Of a DNA stretch of 64,000 nt, positions 44,360-52,528 are shown one piece after another (the stretch's first letter is position 1; the number at the start of each line of letters is the position of its first letter). Location: contig NZ_SPDV01000018.1 of the NCBI RefSeq assembly GCF_004564275.1, positions 7,501-71,500 of the forward strand, in the 5' to 3' direction. The notes below the pieces were generated by a model. That model was not told where the DNA came from. It worked only from the letters and a program-made list of their open reading frames with translations, and made no database searches. The position numbers were made by a program, and so were the translations under genes. The DNA is from Sphingomonas parva (ex Maeng et al. 2020). Lineage in GTDB: Bacteria > Pseudomonadota > Alphaproteobacteria > Sphingomonadales > Sphingomonadaceae.

Positions 44360-45466
44360 TCAGCCCTTGATGAAGGACTCGAGCGCCGCGTGGGCCTCGT
44401 CGTCGGTGGTCTGGATCGGGGGGTGCTTGCAGAAATAGGCCGCCGCCGGGTGGATCGGGCCGGCGAGCCCGCGGTCCTTGGCGATCTTGGCGCAGCGAAT
44501 CATGTCGATCGCGACGCCGGCCGAGTTCGGGCTGTCCTCGACGCTGAGGCGAAGCTCGATGTTCATCGGCACGCCGCCGAACAGCTGGCCTTCCATGCGC
44601 AGGAAGCAGACCTTGTTGTCGTTCTGCCAGGCGACATAGTCGCTCGGGCCGACGTGGATGTTCTCGTCGTCGAGCCGGTGCTCGGCGACCGACTGAACCG
44701 CCTCGGTCTTCGAAACCTTCTTGGACGCGAGCCGCTTGCGGTTCGACATGTTGAGGAAGTCGGTGTTGCCGCCGGTGTTGAGCTGGTAGGTCCGATCGAG
44801 CTTCACACCGCGCTTGTGGAACAGATCGGTCAAAACACGGTGGACGATGGTGGCGCCGAGCTGGGCCTTGATGTCATCGCCGATGATCGGCACGCCGGCA
44901 TCCTGGAAGCGCTTCGCCCAAGCCTCGTTCGAAGCGATGAAGACCGGGATGTTGTTGACGAAGGCGACACCCGCCTCGAGTGCGCACTCGGCGTAGAACT
45001 CCGTCGCTTCCTGGCTGCCTACCGGAAGGTAGTTCATCAGCACGTCGGTGCCGGTCTCCTTCAGGCGGCGGACGACGTCGGCTTTCTCGGGCTGGGCAAT
45101 GTCGGCGACCAGGAAGGTGCGATCGGCCGGAGCCTCCGCCATGTGGTCCGAATAGCCGTCGAGCACCCGGCCCATTTCGACCGTCACGCCGGACGCCGGC
45201 ACGTGATCGCAGAACACGGCGGTGCAGTTCGGCTTCTCGAAGATCGCCTCGGCGACGTCGCGGCCGACCTTGCGCCGATCGATGTCCCAGGCGGCGACGA
45301 CAGTGATGTCCTTCGGACGATAGCCGCCCATGTCCCAGTGCATGAGACCGATCTGCTCGTTGGCGCCGCCATTCTGATAATGAGCGATGCCCTGGACGAG
45401 CGAGCTTGCGCAGTTGCCCACGCCGACGATGGCGATGTTGATCGCCTTGGGATCGTGGAGGCTCAT
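44360..45466 (-). CDS. ino1: myo-inositol-1-phosphate synthase
   Basis: Converts glucose 6-phosphate to myo-inositol 1-phosphate with NAD+. 368 aa, of the shorter actinobacterial/archaeal type. NAD-binding IAIVGVGNCASSLVQGIAHY (~11-30); NYLPVGSQEATEFYAECAL, FVNNIPVFIAS, GDDIKAQLGATIVHR, QLNTGGNTDFLNM and NRKRLASKKVSKTEAV are family signatures including the catalytic lysines. Its ATG overlaps the glycosidase TGA as TGATG. De novo inositol synthesis is uncommon in proteobacteria, so it points to an inositol-containing product made by this cluster. Confidence 0.95.
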   Translation of the reverse strand: MSLHDPKAINIAIVGVGNCASSLVQGIAHYQNGGANEQIGLMHWDMGGYRPKDITVVAAWDIDRRKVGRDVAEAIFEKPNCTAVFCDHVPASGVTVEMGRVLDGYSDHMAEAPADRTFLVADIAQPEKADVVRRLKETGTDVLMNYLPVGSQEATEFYAECALEAGVAFVNNIPVFIASNEAWAKRFQDAGVPIIGDDIKAQLGATIVHRVLTDLFHKRGVKLDRTYQLNTGGNTDFLNMSNRKRLASKKVSKTEAVQSVAEHRLDDENIHVGPSDYVAWQNDNKVCFLRMEGQLFGGVPMNIELRLSVEDSPNSAGVAIDMIRCAKIAKDRGLAGPIHPAAAYFCKHPPIQTTDDEAHAALESFIKG

Positions 45467-46383
45467 CAGGCGACCGCCTTGCGCTGCTGGGCGGGGGCGT
45501 AGCGCTCGATCATGCGGGCGCAGAAATCAGCGAAATACATCGGATCCTTCGGTGGGCTGGTGTGGTGGGGCTGAATGCCCTCGGACTCGGGCGTGAAGCA
45601 GAAGGTGACGGTGGTCTCGAATTCCTCGAGCGCCTCCATCTGACGATCGAACCAGGCTTCCCAGCCGGGGCGGTAGCTATCCGCCCAGCTGAGCCCGGTC
45701 CGCAAATGCGTGACACCAAGCCGTTTCAGCCAGGCGACAGCGTCGTCCAGCCGCGGATCCTCGAAGTGGAACCACTGCATGATGCCCATGTGCGGGGTGT
45801 GCGCCCGAAAGTGATCGAGCGCAAGCTTGGGCGTACCGTCCTCACGGATTAAGCCCATGTAGAAATGGCGATAATAGCTCGACCCCTCGGCTTCCTTGTG
45901 CCGGGTCGTGGCGCCCCAGGCCTGGGGAAGATCGTAGAGCGAATACCAGAAGATGCGGGGCACGCGGCCGACCAGCAGCTCGGCCGTACGGTCGACTCCG
46001 AAGACCTGGACCTCCTCGGCGCCGAAGCTGCCGACGCCGACTTCGGTCGCCCAGATCTCGTGATCGGGAGCAACCGCCTCGATCTCGGCGATCTTCTGCG
46101 GCCATTCCTGGATCGGCCAGAGGTTCCAGTCGAGCGGGAAGCCGTGAACGGCAATCACGTCAACATGATCGAGGACACCGTGGCCGCGCAGCTTTTCGAT
46201 GAAGAACGGATCGATCGGCGAGATGCCGCCAAGCACGCGCTTCACGTCCGGGTTGACCGCCTGGATGGCCTTGGCGGCCTCGATCACGGTCGTCCCGAAC
46301 AGGCTCCAATCTGGGTCAATCTCCGGGTCCCAATGCGACTTGTTGTTGGGCTCGTTCCAGATCATGGCCGCTTCGATGGACAA
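45466..46383 (-). CDS. GH39/clan-A-like glycosidase, apparently circularly permuted
   Basis: A 305-aa TIM-barrel protein. TTG start at 46383, preceded by GAGGTG; no upstream extension is possible because the methyltransferase stop is in the same frame two codons before. The protein opens at once with the acid/base motif MIWNEPN (residues 7-13, normally strand 4), continues to the nucleophile strand WATEVGVG (E~113) and the last-strand-like FWYSLYD, then the usual C-terminal LIREDGTPKLALDHF. Only after that, from ~198, comes MGIMQWFHFEDPRLDDAVAW, LGVTHLRTGLSW, TVTFCFTPESEG and FADFCARMIERYA, which is what normally precedes WNEPN. All catalytic residues are kept. Substrate unknown. Confidence 0.82.
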   Translation of the reverse strand: MSIEAAMIWNEPNNKSHWDPEIDPDWSLFGTTVIEAAKAIQAVNPDVKRVLGGISPIDPFFIEKLRGHGVLDHVDVIAVHGFPLDWNLWPIQEWPQKIAEIEAVAPDHEIWATEVGVGSFGAEEVQVFGVDRTAELLVGRVPRIFWYSLYDLPQAWGATTRHKEAEGSSYYRHFYMGLIREDGTPKLALDHFRAHTPHMGIMQWFHFEDPRLDDAVAWLKRLGVTHLRTGLSWADSYRPGWEAWFDRQMEALEEFETTVTFCFTPESEGIQPHHTSPPKDPMYFADFCARMIERYAPAQQRKAVA

Positions 46384-46386
46384 ATT

Positions 46387-47169
46387 TCACCTCTTCTTTG
46401 GGTAGACCGCCCCGGTTCCCCACGCTGCATAAGGCATTTCCGCGCGACGGCAAATGTAGACCTCGTCCTCGGCGCGCGTTTCTATCGCGAAGCCGGAAGC
46501 GCGCAGCATCGCTTCGGCGCAGGCGCGGTTCGGCACCCACCAATTCGTCCAGTCATGAGCATATTCGCGCTCGACGAAATGGAGCCTGGGATAGCCGCTC
46601 TCGTGGAAGATGCCGGTCTCCTCGAACGGATAGTCCTCCTCGAGCGGGAGGACCGAGCCGGAGCCGCGCTGCATCGACTGGAAAATCAGGAGATCGCCGG
46701 CGACGTGCTCGTGGATGAGATCGAGTGCGAGCAGCGGGTGGCGCAGGTGATAGAGCACGCCCATGAAGATCACGACGTCGAACCGCTCGCCCAGGGCCGC
46801 GACGTCGTAGACCGAGAGATTGCGGAACTCGATATTGTCGTAGCCCAGCGTGGTCGCGGCGAAGCGCGCCTGCTCGAGATAACGATCGTCGCTGTCGATG
46901 CCGACGACCCGCTCGGCGCCGCGCCGCTTCATTTCCATCGAGTAGAAGCCGGCGTTGCAGCCGATGTCGAGGACGCTCTTGCCGCTGAGATCCTTCGGAA
47001 GGTGCGGCGCGAAGCGCTTGAACTTCGAACCGGGATAATCGCCGAGGAAATGATCGGGCGCGGTCCACACTCCGCCGAGATCGATGTTGTGGAACCAGGG
47101 GCCGAGCGCGTCGATGCGCTCGCGAAGCTCCTTGGCTTCCGGCTCGATGCTTCGTGCGGCAACGTTCAT
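46387..47169 (-). CDS. SAM-dependent methyltransferase (CmoB-like)
   Basis: A 260-aa class I methyltransferase. ATG at 47169 overlaps the phosphatase stop (ATGA). N-terminal helical lead ELRERIDALGPWFHNIDLGGVWTAPDHFLGDYPGSKFKRF, SAM site VLDIGCNAGFYSMEMKRRG (~65-80), VVGIDSDDRYLEQA and FDVVIFMGVLYHLRHPLLAL follow the CmoB/DUF1698 pattern. C-terminal ANWWVPN-like NWWVPNRACAEAMLRASGF. Methyl acceptor unknown; in this operon a sugar or cyclitol is plausible. Its TGA is followed by AAT and then the TTG start of the glycosidase in the same frame. Confidence 0.9.
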   Translation of the reverse strand: MNVAARSIEPEAKELRERIDALGPWFHNIDLGGVWTAPDHFLGDYPGSKFKRFAPHLPKDLSGKSVLDIGCNAGFYSMEMKRRGAERVVGIDSDDRYLEQARFAATTLGYDNIEFRNLSVYDVAALGERFDVVIFMGVLYHLRHPLLALDLIHEHVAGDLLIFQSMQRGSGSVLPLEEDYPFEETGIFHESGYPRLHFVEREYAHDWTNWWVPNRACAEAMLRASGFAIETRAEDEVYICRRAEMPYAAWGTGAVYPKKR

Positions 47170-47765
47170 TGGTAGAGCCTTTCGTTGACGGTCATGATGC
47201 GCGCCCCCCAATCGCCCAGTGCGAGGCGGGACACGGAAGCCGGATCGACGTCGAAGCGCAGCATGTTCTCGAGCGGCAGGCCGAGATAATGCGCGATGAC
47301 GCCGCGGATGATGTCGCAATGGCTGACGCAGGCGATCGTTGCACCCTCGTGCTCGACGGCGAGCTCAGCGAGCGCGGCGGTGACCCGATCGACCGCCTCG
47401 GCCATGCCCTCGCCGTTCGGCGGGCGGGCGCTGCCGCGCCGCTCGTTCCACTCGGTCCAGAGCGGATCGCCCTCGAGCTCGCTGAAGCCGCGGCCGGTCC
47501 AGTCGCCGAAATCGAGCTCGTCGAGGCGATCATCGACGACCACCTTCAGCTCGTGCGGCTCGGCGATCGCGCGTGCGGTGTAATAGGCTCGCTCGCGAGG
47601 CGAAGCGTAGACGGCGGCGAGCGGCTCGACGCCGAGGAGATCGCCGACGATCTGCGCCTGATCGAGCCCTTCGCGGCTCAGCGCGACGTCGCGGCGCCGG
47701 CCGGAGAGGACTCGGCCGAGCTCGACGTGCGCGGCATGCCGGATCAAAAAGATGGTCGCCGTCAC
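47166..47765 (-). CDS. histidine phosphatase (phosphoglycerate-mutase-like)
   Basis: A 199-aa phosphatase. GTG start at 47765 gives TATIFLIRHAAHVE with the catalytic RH; further motifs ALSREGLDQAQ, VYASPRERAYYTA, DELDFGDWTG and the second histidine in IACVSHCDIIRG. GpgP-type relatives remove phosphate from sugar phosphates. As first gene of the ino1 operon it might dephosphorylate inositol phosphate or a phosphorylated glycoside; that is inference. Confidence 0.9.
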   Translation of the reverse strand: MTATIFLIRHAAHVELGRVLSGRRRDVALSREGLDQAQIVGDLLGVEPLAAVYASPRERAYYTARAIAEPHELKVVVDDRLDELDFGDWTGRGFSELEGDPLWTEWNERRGSARPPNGEGMAEAVDRVTAALAELAVEHEGATIACVSHCDIIRGVIAHYLGLPLENMLRFDVDPASVSRLALGDWGARIMTVNERLYQ

Positions 47766-47803
47766 GCTCGATCGATGCCGTCCTGAAACCCTTCGTACCG
47801 CGC

Positions 47804-47829
47804 AAACCGACCGCCGCGTGCGGGGTTCC
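47804..47829 (-). promoter_or_regulatory. EcfG-type (general stress) promoter candidate, leftward operon
   Basis: On the minus strand GGAAC (47829-47825), 16 bp, then GGTTT (GTTT at 47807-47804), matching GGAAC-N16/17-cGTT of the alphaproteobacterial general stress sigma factor except for one base. It sits about 40 bp before the phosphatase GTG. The rest of the 47766-48067 gap holds the rightward promoter and no gene. Confidence 0.5.
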
Positions 47830-47961
47830 GCCAGCCTGAAGCCAGCGCAGGCATGGCACGGGCAGGCATCGCGCCGCACTGATCCAAGTTAAGCTCAAGT
47901 GCCGGAAATTGCCTCGATTTCGCCGCGGGACTTGTGATTCGAGCCGAGTCTTTGCGCGCAC

Positions 47962-47988
47962 GGAACAAAGCTGCCGAGTCCTGTGTTT
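47962..47988 (+). promoter_or_regulatory. EcfG-type promoter candidate, rightward operon
   Basis: GGAAC (47962-47966), 17 bp, TGTTT (47984-47988): GGAAC-N17-tGTT. It lies ~80 bp before the first epimerase gene, with an A/G-rich leader (GAAGAAGAAGAAGCAGCAACG) between. Confidence 0.55.
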
Positions 47989-48067
47989 GGGGAAGAAGAA
48001 GAAGCAGCAACGAAGAGGAAAACCGGGCTTCGCGCCAGGGAAACCTCGACAAGAAACGGGGGTACAA

Positions 48068-49183
48068 TTGCCGGAACGGATCCTCATCACCGGCGGCGCC
48101 GGCTTTATCGGGCGCGCGGTCACCAAGGAACTTCAGCAGCGCGGACACGAAGTCCGCATCCTCGACAGCCTGATAGAGCAGGTGCACGGCGACCGCGAGC
48201 GGCCGGAGGACCTTTCCGACGACGTCGAACTGATCCGCGCCGACGTGCGCAACGGCGATGCGGTCACCAAGGCACTGAAGGGCATCGACAGCGTCATCCA
48301 CCTCGCCGCCGAGGTCGGCGTCGGTCAGTCGATGTATGCGGTCGAGCGCTACACCTCGGTCAACGACGTCGGCACGGCGGTGCTTTTCGAGAAGCTGATC
48401 GACAATCCGGTCCGCCGGGTCGTGACCGCCTCGTCGATGAGCATCTACGGCGAAGGCCTCTACGTGGACGGAGACGGTAATCAGGTTCAGGAAGCGAAGC
48501 GCCAGGTGCGCACCAGCGAGGCGCAGAGCTGGGATCCCATCGATGCGCAGGGCCGACCGCTAAAGCCGATCGCCACCCCCGAGTGGAAGCGCCCCGATCT
48601 CGCCTCGATCTACGCGCTCAACAAATACGTCCAGGAGCGCACCACCCTGATCATGTCCGAGGCCTACGGCATCGAGGGCGCGTGCCTGAGGCTGTTCAAC
48701 GTCTACGGCCCCGGCCAGGCGCTCTCCAACCCTTACACCGGGGTGCTCGCGATCTTCGCCTCGCGCCTGCTCAACGGGCAGCAGCCGATGATTTTCGAGG
48801 ACGGCGAGCAACGCCGCGACTTCGTCTATGTCGGCGACGTGGCCCGGGCCTTCGCCGATGCGCTGGAACTGCCCCAGGCGGTGGGCCAGACGTTCAACAT
48901 CGGCTCCGGCCATGACCGCTCGGTCACCGAGGTGGCGCAGGAGCTCGCCCGCGCGATGGGCAAGAACGACATTTCGCCTCAGATCGCCGGCAAGACCCGC
49001 ATCGGCGACATCCGCCATTGCTTCTGCGACGGCAGCAAAAGCGCCGACGTGCTCGGCTTCCGCGCGCAGAAGGACTTCCAGGAAGGCCTCGGCGAGCTCG
49101 CCGAATGGGTGGCGGTGCAGACCGCCGACGACAGGGTCGAGCAGGCGCGGGCCGAGCTCGAGGCGCGAGGACTCGTCGCGTGA
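48068..49183 (+). CDS. dTDP-L-rhamnose 4-epimerase-like NAD-dependent epimerase
   Basis: Extended SDR nucleotide-sugar enzyme, 371 aa, starting with TTG at 48068 (no in-frame ATG or GTG nearby). NAD site ITGGAGFIG; catalytic SSMSIYGEG and YALNK (~183-187). QVHGDRERPEDL, EVGVGQSMYAVERYTSVND, GPGQALSNPYTGVLAIFASR and FEDGEQRRDFVYVGDVA closely follow the dTDP-L-rhamnose 4-epimerase subgroup, which makes dTDP-6-deoxy-L-talose; that exact substrate is inference. It leads a six-gene run of overlapping cistrons. Confidence 0.85.
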   Translation: MPERILITGGAGFIGRAVTKELQQRGHEVRILDSLIEQVHGDRERPEDLSDDVELIRADVRNGDAVTKALKGIDSVIHLAAEVGVGQSMYAVERYTSVNDVGTAVLFEKLIDNPVRRVVTASSMSIYGEGLYVDGDGNQVQEAKRQVRTSEAQSWDPIDAQGRPLKPIATPEWKRPDLASIYALNKYVQERTTLIMSEAYGIEGACLRLFNVYGPGQALSNPYTGVLAIFASRLLNGQQPMIFEDGEQRRDFVYVGDVARAFADALELPQAVGQTFNIGSGHDRSVTEVAQELARAMGKNDISPQIAGKTRIGDIRHCFCDGSKSADVLGFRAQKDFQEGLGELAEWVAVQTADDRVEQARAELEARGLVA

Positions 49184-50289
49184 GCCGCGGCGACGAGAGG
49201 AGCGAGGCCGACACCGGCCCCGTCCTGGTCACCGGGGGGGCGGGCTTCATCGGCTGCAACATCGCCAACCGCCTGGCCGAGCTCGGCCACGAGGTGCTGG
49301 TCTATGACGCGCTCACCCGCCCCGGCGTGGAGCGCAATCTCGCCTGGCTGAAGGAGCGGCACGGCGAGCAGGTGCAGGCGATCATCGCCGACATCCGCGA
49401 CGAGGACGAGCTCGCCCGCGCCGCCCGCGAGGCCAAGGCGGTGTTCCACATGGCCGCGCAGGTTGCTGTGACCACGTCGATGATCGACCCGCGCGAGGAT
49501 TTCGAGATCAACATCCGCGGCACGCTGAACCTGCTCGACGCAGTGCGACTGAAAGGCGACCGGACACCGGTCATCTTCGCCTCGACCAACAAGGTCTACG
49601 GCGATCTCGGCGATCTCGACTTTCGTCTGGACGGCGACAAATACGTGCCGATGGACGGCGAGATCGCGGCGCGCGGTATCGGCGAGCAGCGCCCGCTCGA
49701 TTTCCACACGCCCTACGGCTGCTCCAAGGGCGCGGCCGACCAATATGTTCTCGATTACGCCCGCAGCTTCGGCCTCGCCACCGCCGTGGTGCGGATGAGC
49801 TGCATCTACGGCATGCGGCAGATGGGCACGGAGGACCAGGGCTGGGTCGCGCATTTCCTGATCCGCGCGCTCGAAGGCAAGACGATCACCCTTTACGGCG
49901 ACGGCTGTCAGGTTCGCGACATCCTCGACGTCTCGAATGCCGTCGAGGCCTATCTCAAGGCGTGGGAGCGGATCGATGCGATCCAGGGCCATGCCTTCAA
50001 TCTCGGCGGCGGGCCGGAGAATTCGGTCTCGCTGCGCGAGCTCCTCTCCCATATCGGCCAGCTGACCGGCCGCGAGGTGGACGTCGAATTCTCCGACTGG
50101 CGCGCGGGCGACCAGCGCTATTTCGTCGCCGACACACGCCGAATCCGCAGCGCGCTCGGCCTTTCGCCGGCGGTGCCGTGGAAGGAGGGGGTCGCACGCC
50201 TCGCCGAGTGGCTGCGCGAAAGCCGCGCGCCGAGCGCCGAGTTCATCGCCGCGACGACCGGCGTCGTGCCGGCGGGAGCGGCCTCGTGA
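49180..50289 (+). CDS. CDP-paratose 2-epimerase-like NAD-dependent epimerase
   Basis: 369-aa extended SDR; GTG start overlaps the previous stop (GTGA). VTGGAGFIGCNIANRLAELG, DALTRPGVERNLAWL, HMAAQVAVTTSMIDPREDFE, FASTNKVYGDLGD and YGCSK (~181-185) match the CDP-paratose 2-epimerase (RfbE) branch, which normally forms CDP-tyvelose. The CDP-sugar precursor genes are not nearby, so the true substrate may be a different NDP-sugar. Overlaps the next gene as GTGA. Confidence 0.85.
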   Translation: MSRGDERSEADTGPVLVTGGAGFIGCNIANRLAELGHEVLVYDALTRPGVERNLAWLKERHGEQVQAIIADIRDEDELARAAREAKAVFHMAAQVAVTTSMIDPREDFEINIRGTLNLLDAVRLKGDRTPVIFASTNKVYGDLGDLDFRLDGDKYVPMDGEIAARGIGEQRPLDFHTPYGCSKGAADQYVLDYARSFGLATAVVRMSCIYGMRQMGTEDQGWVAHFLIRALEGKTITLYGDGCQVRDILDVSNAVEAYLKAWERIDAIQGHAFNLGGGPENSVSLRELLSHIGQLTGREVDVEFSDWRAGDQRYFVADTRRIRSALGLSPAVPWKEGVARLAEWLRESRAPSAEFIAATTGVVPAGAAS

Positions 50290-51407
50290 GCGGCGGCCAC
50301 CTCCGCATCCTGATCACCGCCGACGCAGTCGGCGGGGTCTGGCAATACAGCACCGAGCTCGCCGCCGGCCTGGCCCAGCTCGGCATCGAGACGGTGCTGG
50401 CGGTCATGGGACCCTCGCCATCCGAAGCGCAGCGCAATGCGGCGATGCGAATCCCGGGACTCACCCTGGTCGATACCGGCCTCGCGCTCGACTGGCTGGC
50501 CGAGAACCGCTCGGCCCTGCGCCGCGCCGGCTCGGCGATCCGCGAGCTTGCCGAGGACCATGAGGTCGACGTGATCCAGCTCAACACGCCGGCGCTGGCC
50601 GGCGCGGTGCGGTTCGACCGGCCGGTGGTCGCCGTTCAGCACAGCTGCGTGGCGACCTGGTGGGAGGCGGTGCAGGGCACGCCGCTGCCGCAGGACTTCA
50701 CCTGGCGCACGAAGCTGGTCCGCACGGGTCTCCACGCCGCCGATGCGGTGGTCACGCCAACAGCGGCGTTCGGCGCCGCGGTCCAGCGCCGCTACGACCT
50801 GCCGGAGGCGCCGCGCACCGTCCACAACGGCCGCACGCCGCTGCGGATCGATCGCGGCGCGCCGCACGATTTCGTCTTCACCGCCGGGCGGCTGTGGGAC
50901 CGCGGCAAGAACCTGGGCACGATCGACGCCGCCGCCGCGCGGCTCGGCGTCCCTGTGCATGCCGCGGGGCCGGTGCGCGGGCCCCACGGCGAGGAGGTGG
51001 TGTTCGACAACATCCATTGCCTCGGCGCGCTCGACGAGAGCGAGCTCGGCCGCTGGCTCACCGCCCGACCGGTGTTCGTCTCCGCCGCGCTCTACGAGCC
51101 GTTCGGCCTGGCGGTGCTCGAGGCAGCAGCCGCCGGCTGCCCGCTGATCCTCTCCGACATACCGACCTTCCGTGAGCTGTGGGACGGCGTCGCCAGGTTC
51201 GTCGCCCCGCGCGACGAAGCGGGATTCACCCGCGCGATCGCCGAGCTGGTCGGCGACGATTTCGAGCGCGCGGTCATGGGCAAGGCGGCCCGCGACCGCG
51301 CCGCGCGCTTCACCCCGGAGGCTATGGCCGCGCAAATGGCCTCGATCTACCGCAGCCTGCTGCCGGCGGTGAACCGGCCGGTGCTCGCGTCGAGGGCGGC
51401 GGCGTGA
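50286..51407 (+). CDS. GT4-type glycosyltransferase
   Basis: 373-aa GT-B fold enzyme. N-terminal acceptor domain RILITADAVGGVWQYSTELAAGLAQLG; donor domain FTAGRLWDRGKNLGTIDAAAARL and the E-x7-E-like motif SAALYEPFGLAVLEAAAAGCPLILS. MshA and sucrose-synthase-like enzymes share this plan. GTG start overlaps the epimerase; with Ino1 nearby an inositol-phosphate acceptor is conceivable. Confidence 0.9.
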   Translation: MSGGHLRILITADAVGGVWQYSTELAAGLAQLGIETVLAVMGPSPSEAQRNAAMRIPGLTLVDTGLALDWLAENRSALRRAGSAIRELAEDHEVDVIQLNTPALAGAVRFDRPVVAVQHSCVATWWEAVQGTPLPQDFTWRTKLVRTGLHAADAVVTPTAAFGAAVQRRYDLPEAPRTVHNGRTPLRIDRGAPHDFVFTAGRLWDRGKNLGTIDAAAARLGVPVHAAGPVRGPHGEEVVFDNIHCLGALDESELGRWLTARPVFVSAALYEPFGLAVLEAAAAGCPLILSDIPTFRELWDGVARFVAPRDEAGFTRAIAELVGDDFERAVMGKAARDRAARFTPEAMAAQMASIYRSLLPAVNRPVLASRAAA

Positions 51408-52528
51408 GGATCACCTATTTCACCCATTCACTGGCTTCCTGCTGGAATCACGGCAACGCCCATTTTCTGCGCGGCGTGCTGCGCGAGCTGATCGCCCGCG
51501 GGCACGAGGTAACGGCGTGGGAGCCGGAGGGCGCGTGGAGCCTCGAGAATCTGCTCGCCGACCATGGCGAGGCGGGGCTCGCCGCTTATCGGGAAGCTTA
51601 TCCCGAGCTCTCCTCCCGAACCTTCGCGGCCGAGACGGATCCGGCGGAGCTGGTCGACGGGGCCGACGTGGTGATCGTCCACGAGTGGAACGATCCCGCA
51701 CTGGTGGCCCAAATCGGCCGTCTGCGCGCCGCCGGGGGGCGCTTCACCCTGCTGTTCCACGACACGCACCACCGCGCCGTCTCCGAGCCCGACGCGATCC
51801 AAGCCTTCGACCTCTCCGGCTATGACGGCGTGCTCGCCTTCGGCGAGACACTGGCGGAGGTCTATCGCGGCTGGGGATGGGGCGGCCGGGAGTTCGTCTG
51901 GCACGAGGCCGCCGACCTCCGTTTGTTCCACCCGCCCGAGGAGGAGGGACCGCGAGAGGGCCTGGTCTGGATCGGTAATTGGGGCGACGGCGAGCGCACC
52001 CGGGAGATCGAGGATTTCCTCCTTGCCCCCGCCCGCACCGCGCGGCTGCCACTGGACATATACGGTGTGCGTTACCCAGCCGAGGCGAAGAGCCTTCTCG
52101 AGCGCTACGGCGTCAATTATCGAGGTTGGCTGGCCAACGCGCGGGCCCCGCAGGTGTTCGCGCGCCATCTGGCGACGGTGCACGTGCCGCGGCGCTTCTA
52201 CACCACGATCCTGCCGGGCATCCCGACCATAAGGGTATTCGAGGCGCTCGCCTGCGGCATCCCGCTCGCCTCCGCCCCGTGGGACGACAGCGAAGGGCTG
52301 TTCCGGCCGGGGCAGGACTTTCTGTTCGCGCGCTCCGGGGCGGAAATGACGCGGACGCTCGTGGCGCTGCGCGAGGATGCGGCGCTGCGCGCCTCGCTCG
52401 TCGCCAGCGGGCTCGAGACGATCCGCGCCCGCCACACCTGCGGCCACCGCGCCGACGAGCTGCTCGCCATCCTCGCCACCCTCAACACGCGCGCCGCGGC
52501 GCCGCTCGACGTGAGACTCACCGCATGA
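51404..52528 (+). CDS. CgeB-like glycosyltransferase, copy 1
   Basis: 374-aa GT-B protein of the CgeB (COG4641) type, GTG start overlapping the previous gene. Begins RITYFTHSLASCWNHGNAHFLRGVLRELIARGHEVTAWEPEGAWS. C-terminal donor site region RRFYTTILPGIPTIRVFEALACGIPLAS followed by DDSEGLFRPGQDFLFA. First of three tandem relatives that share the N-terminal S-x-x-W-x-x-G-x-A-x5-R-x-L pattern. Donor and acceptor unknown. Confidence 0.85.
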   Translation: MRITYFTHSLASCWNHGNAHFLRGVLRELIARGHEVTAWEPEGAWSLENLLADHGEAGLAAYREAYPELSSRTFAAETDPAELVDGADVVIVHEWNDPALVAQIGRLRAAGGRFTLLFHDTHHRAVSEPDAIQAFDLSGYDGVLAFGETLAEVYRGWGWGGREFVWHEAADLRLFHPPEEEGPREGLVWIGNWGDGERTREIEDFLLAPARTARLPLDIYGVRYPAEAKSLLERYGVNYRGWLANARAPQVFARHLATVHVPRRFYTTILPGIPTIRVFEALACGIPLASAPWDDSEGLFRPGQDFLFARSGAEMTRTLVALREDAALRASLVASGLETIRARHTCGHRADELLAILATLNTRAAAPLDVRLTA

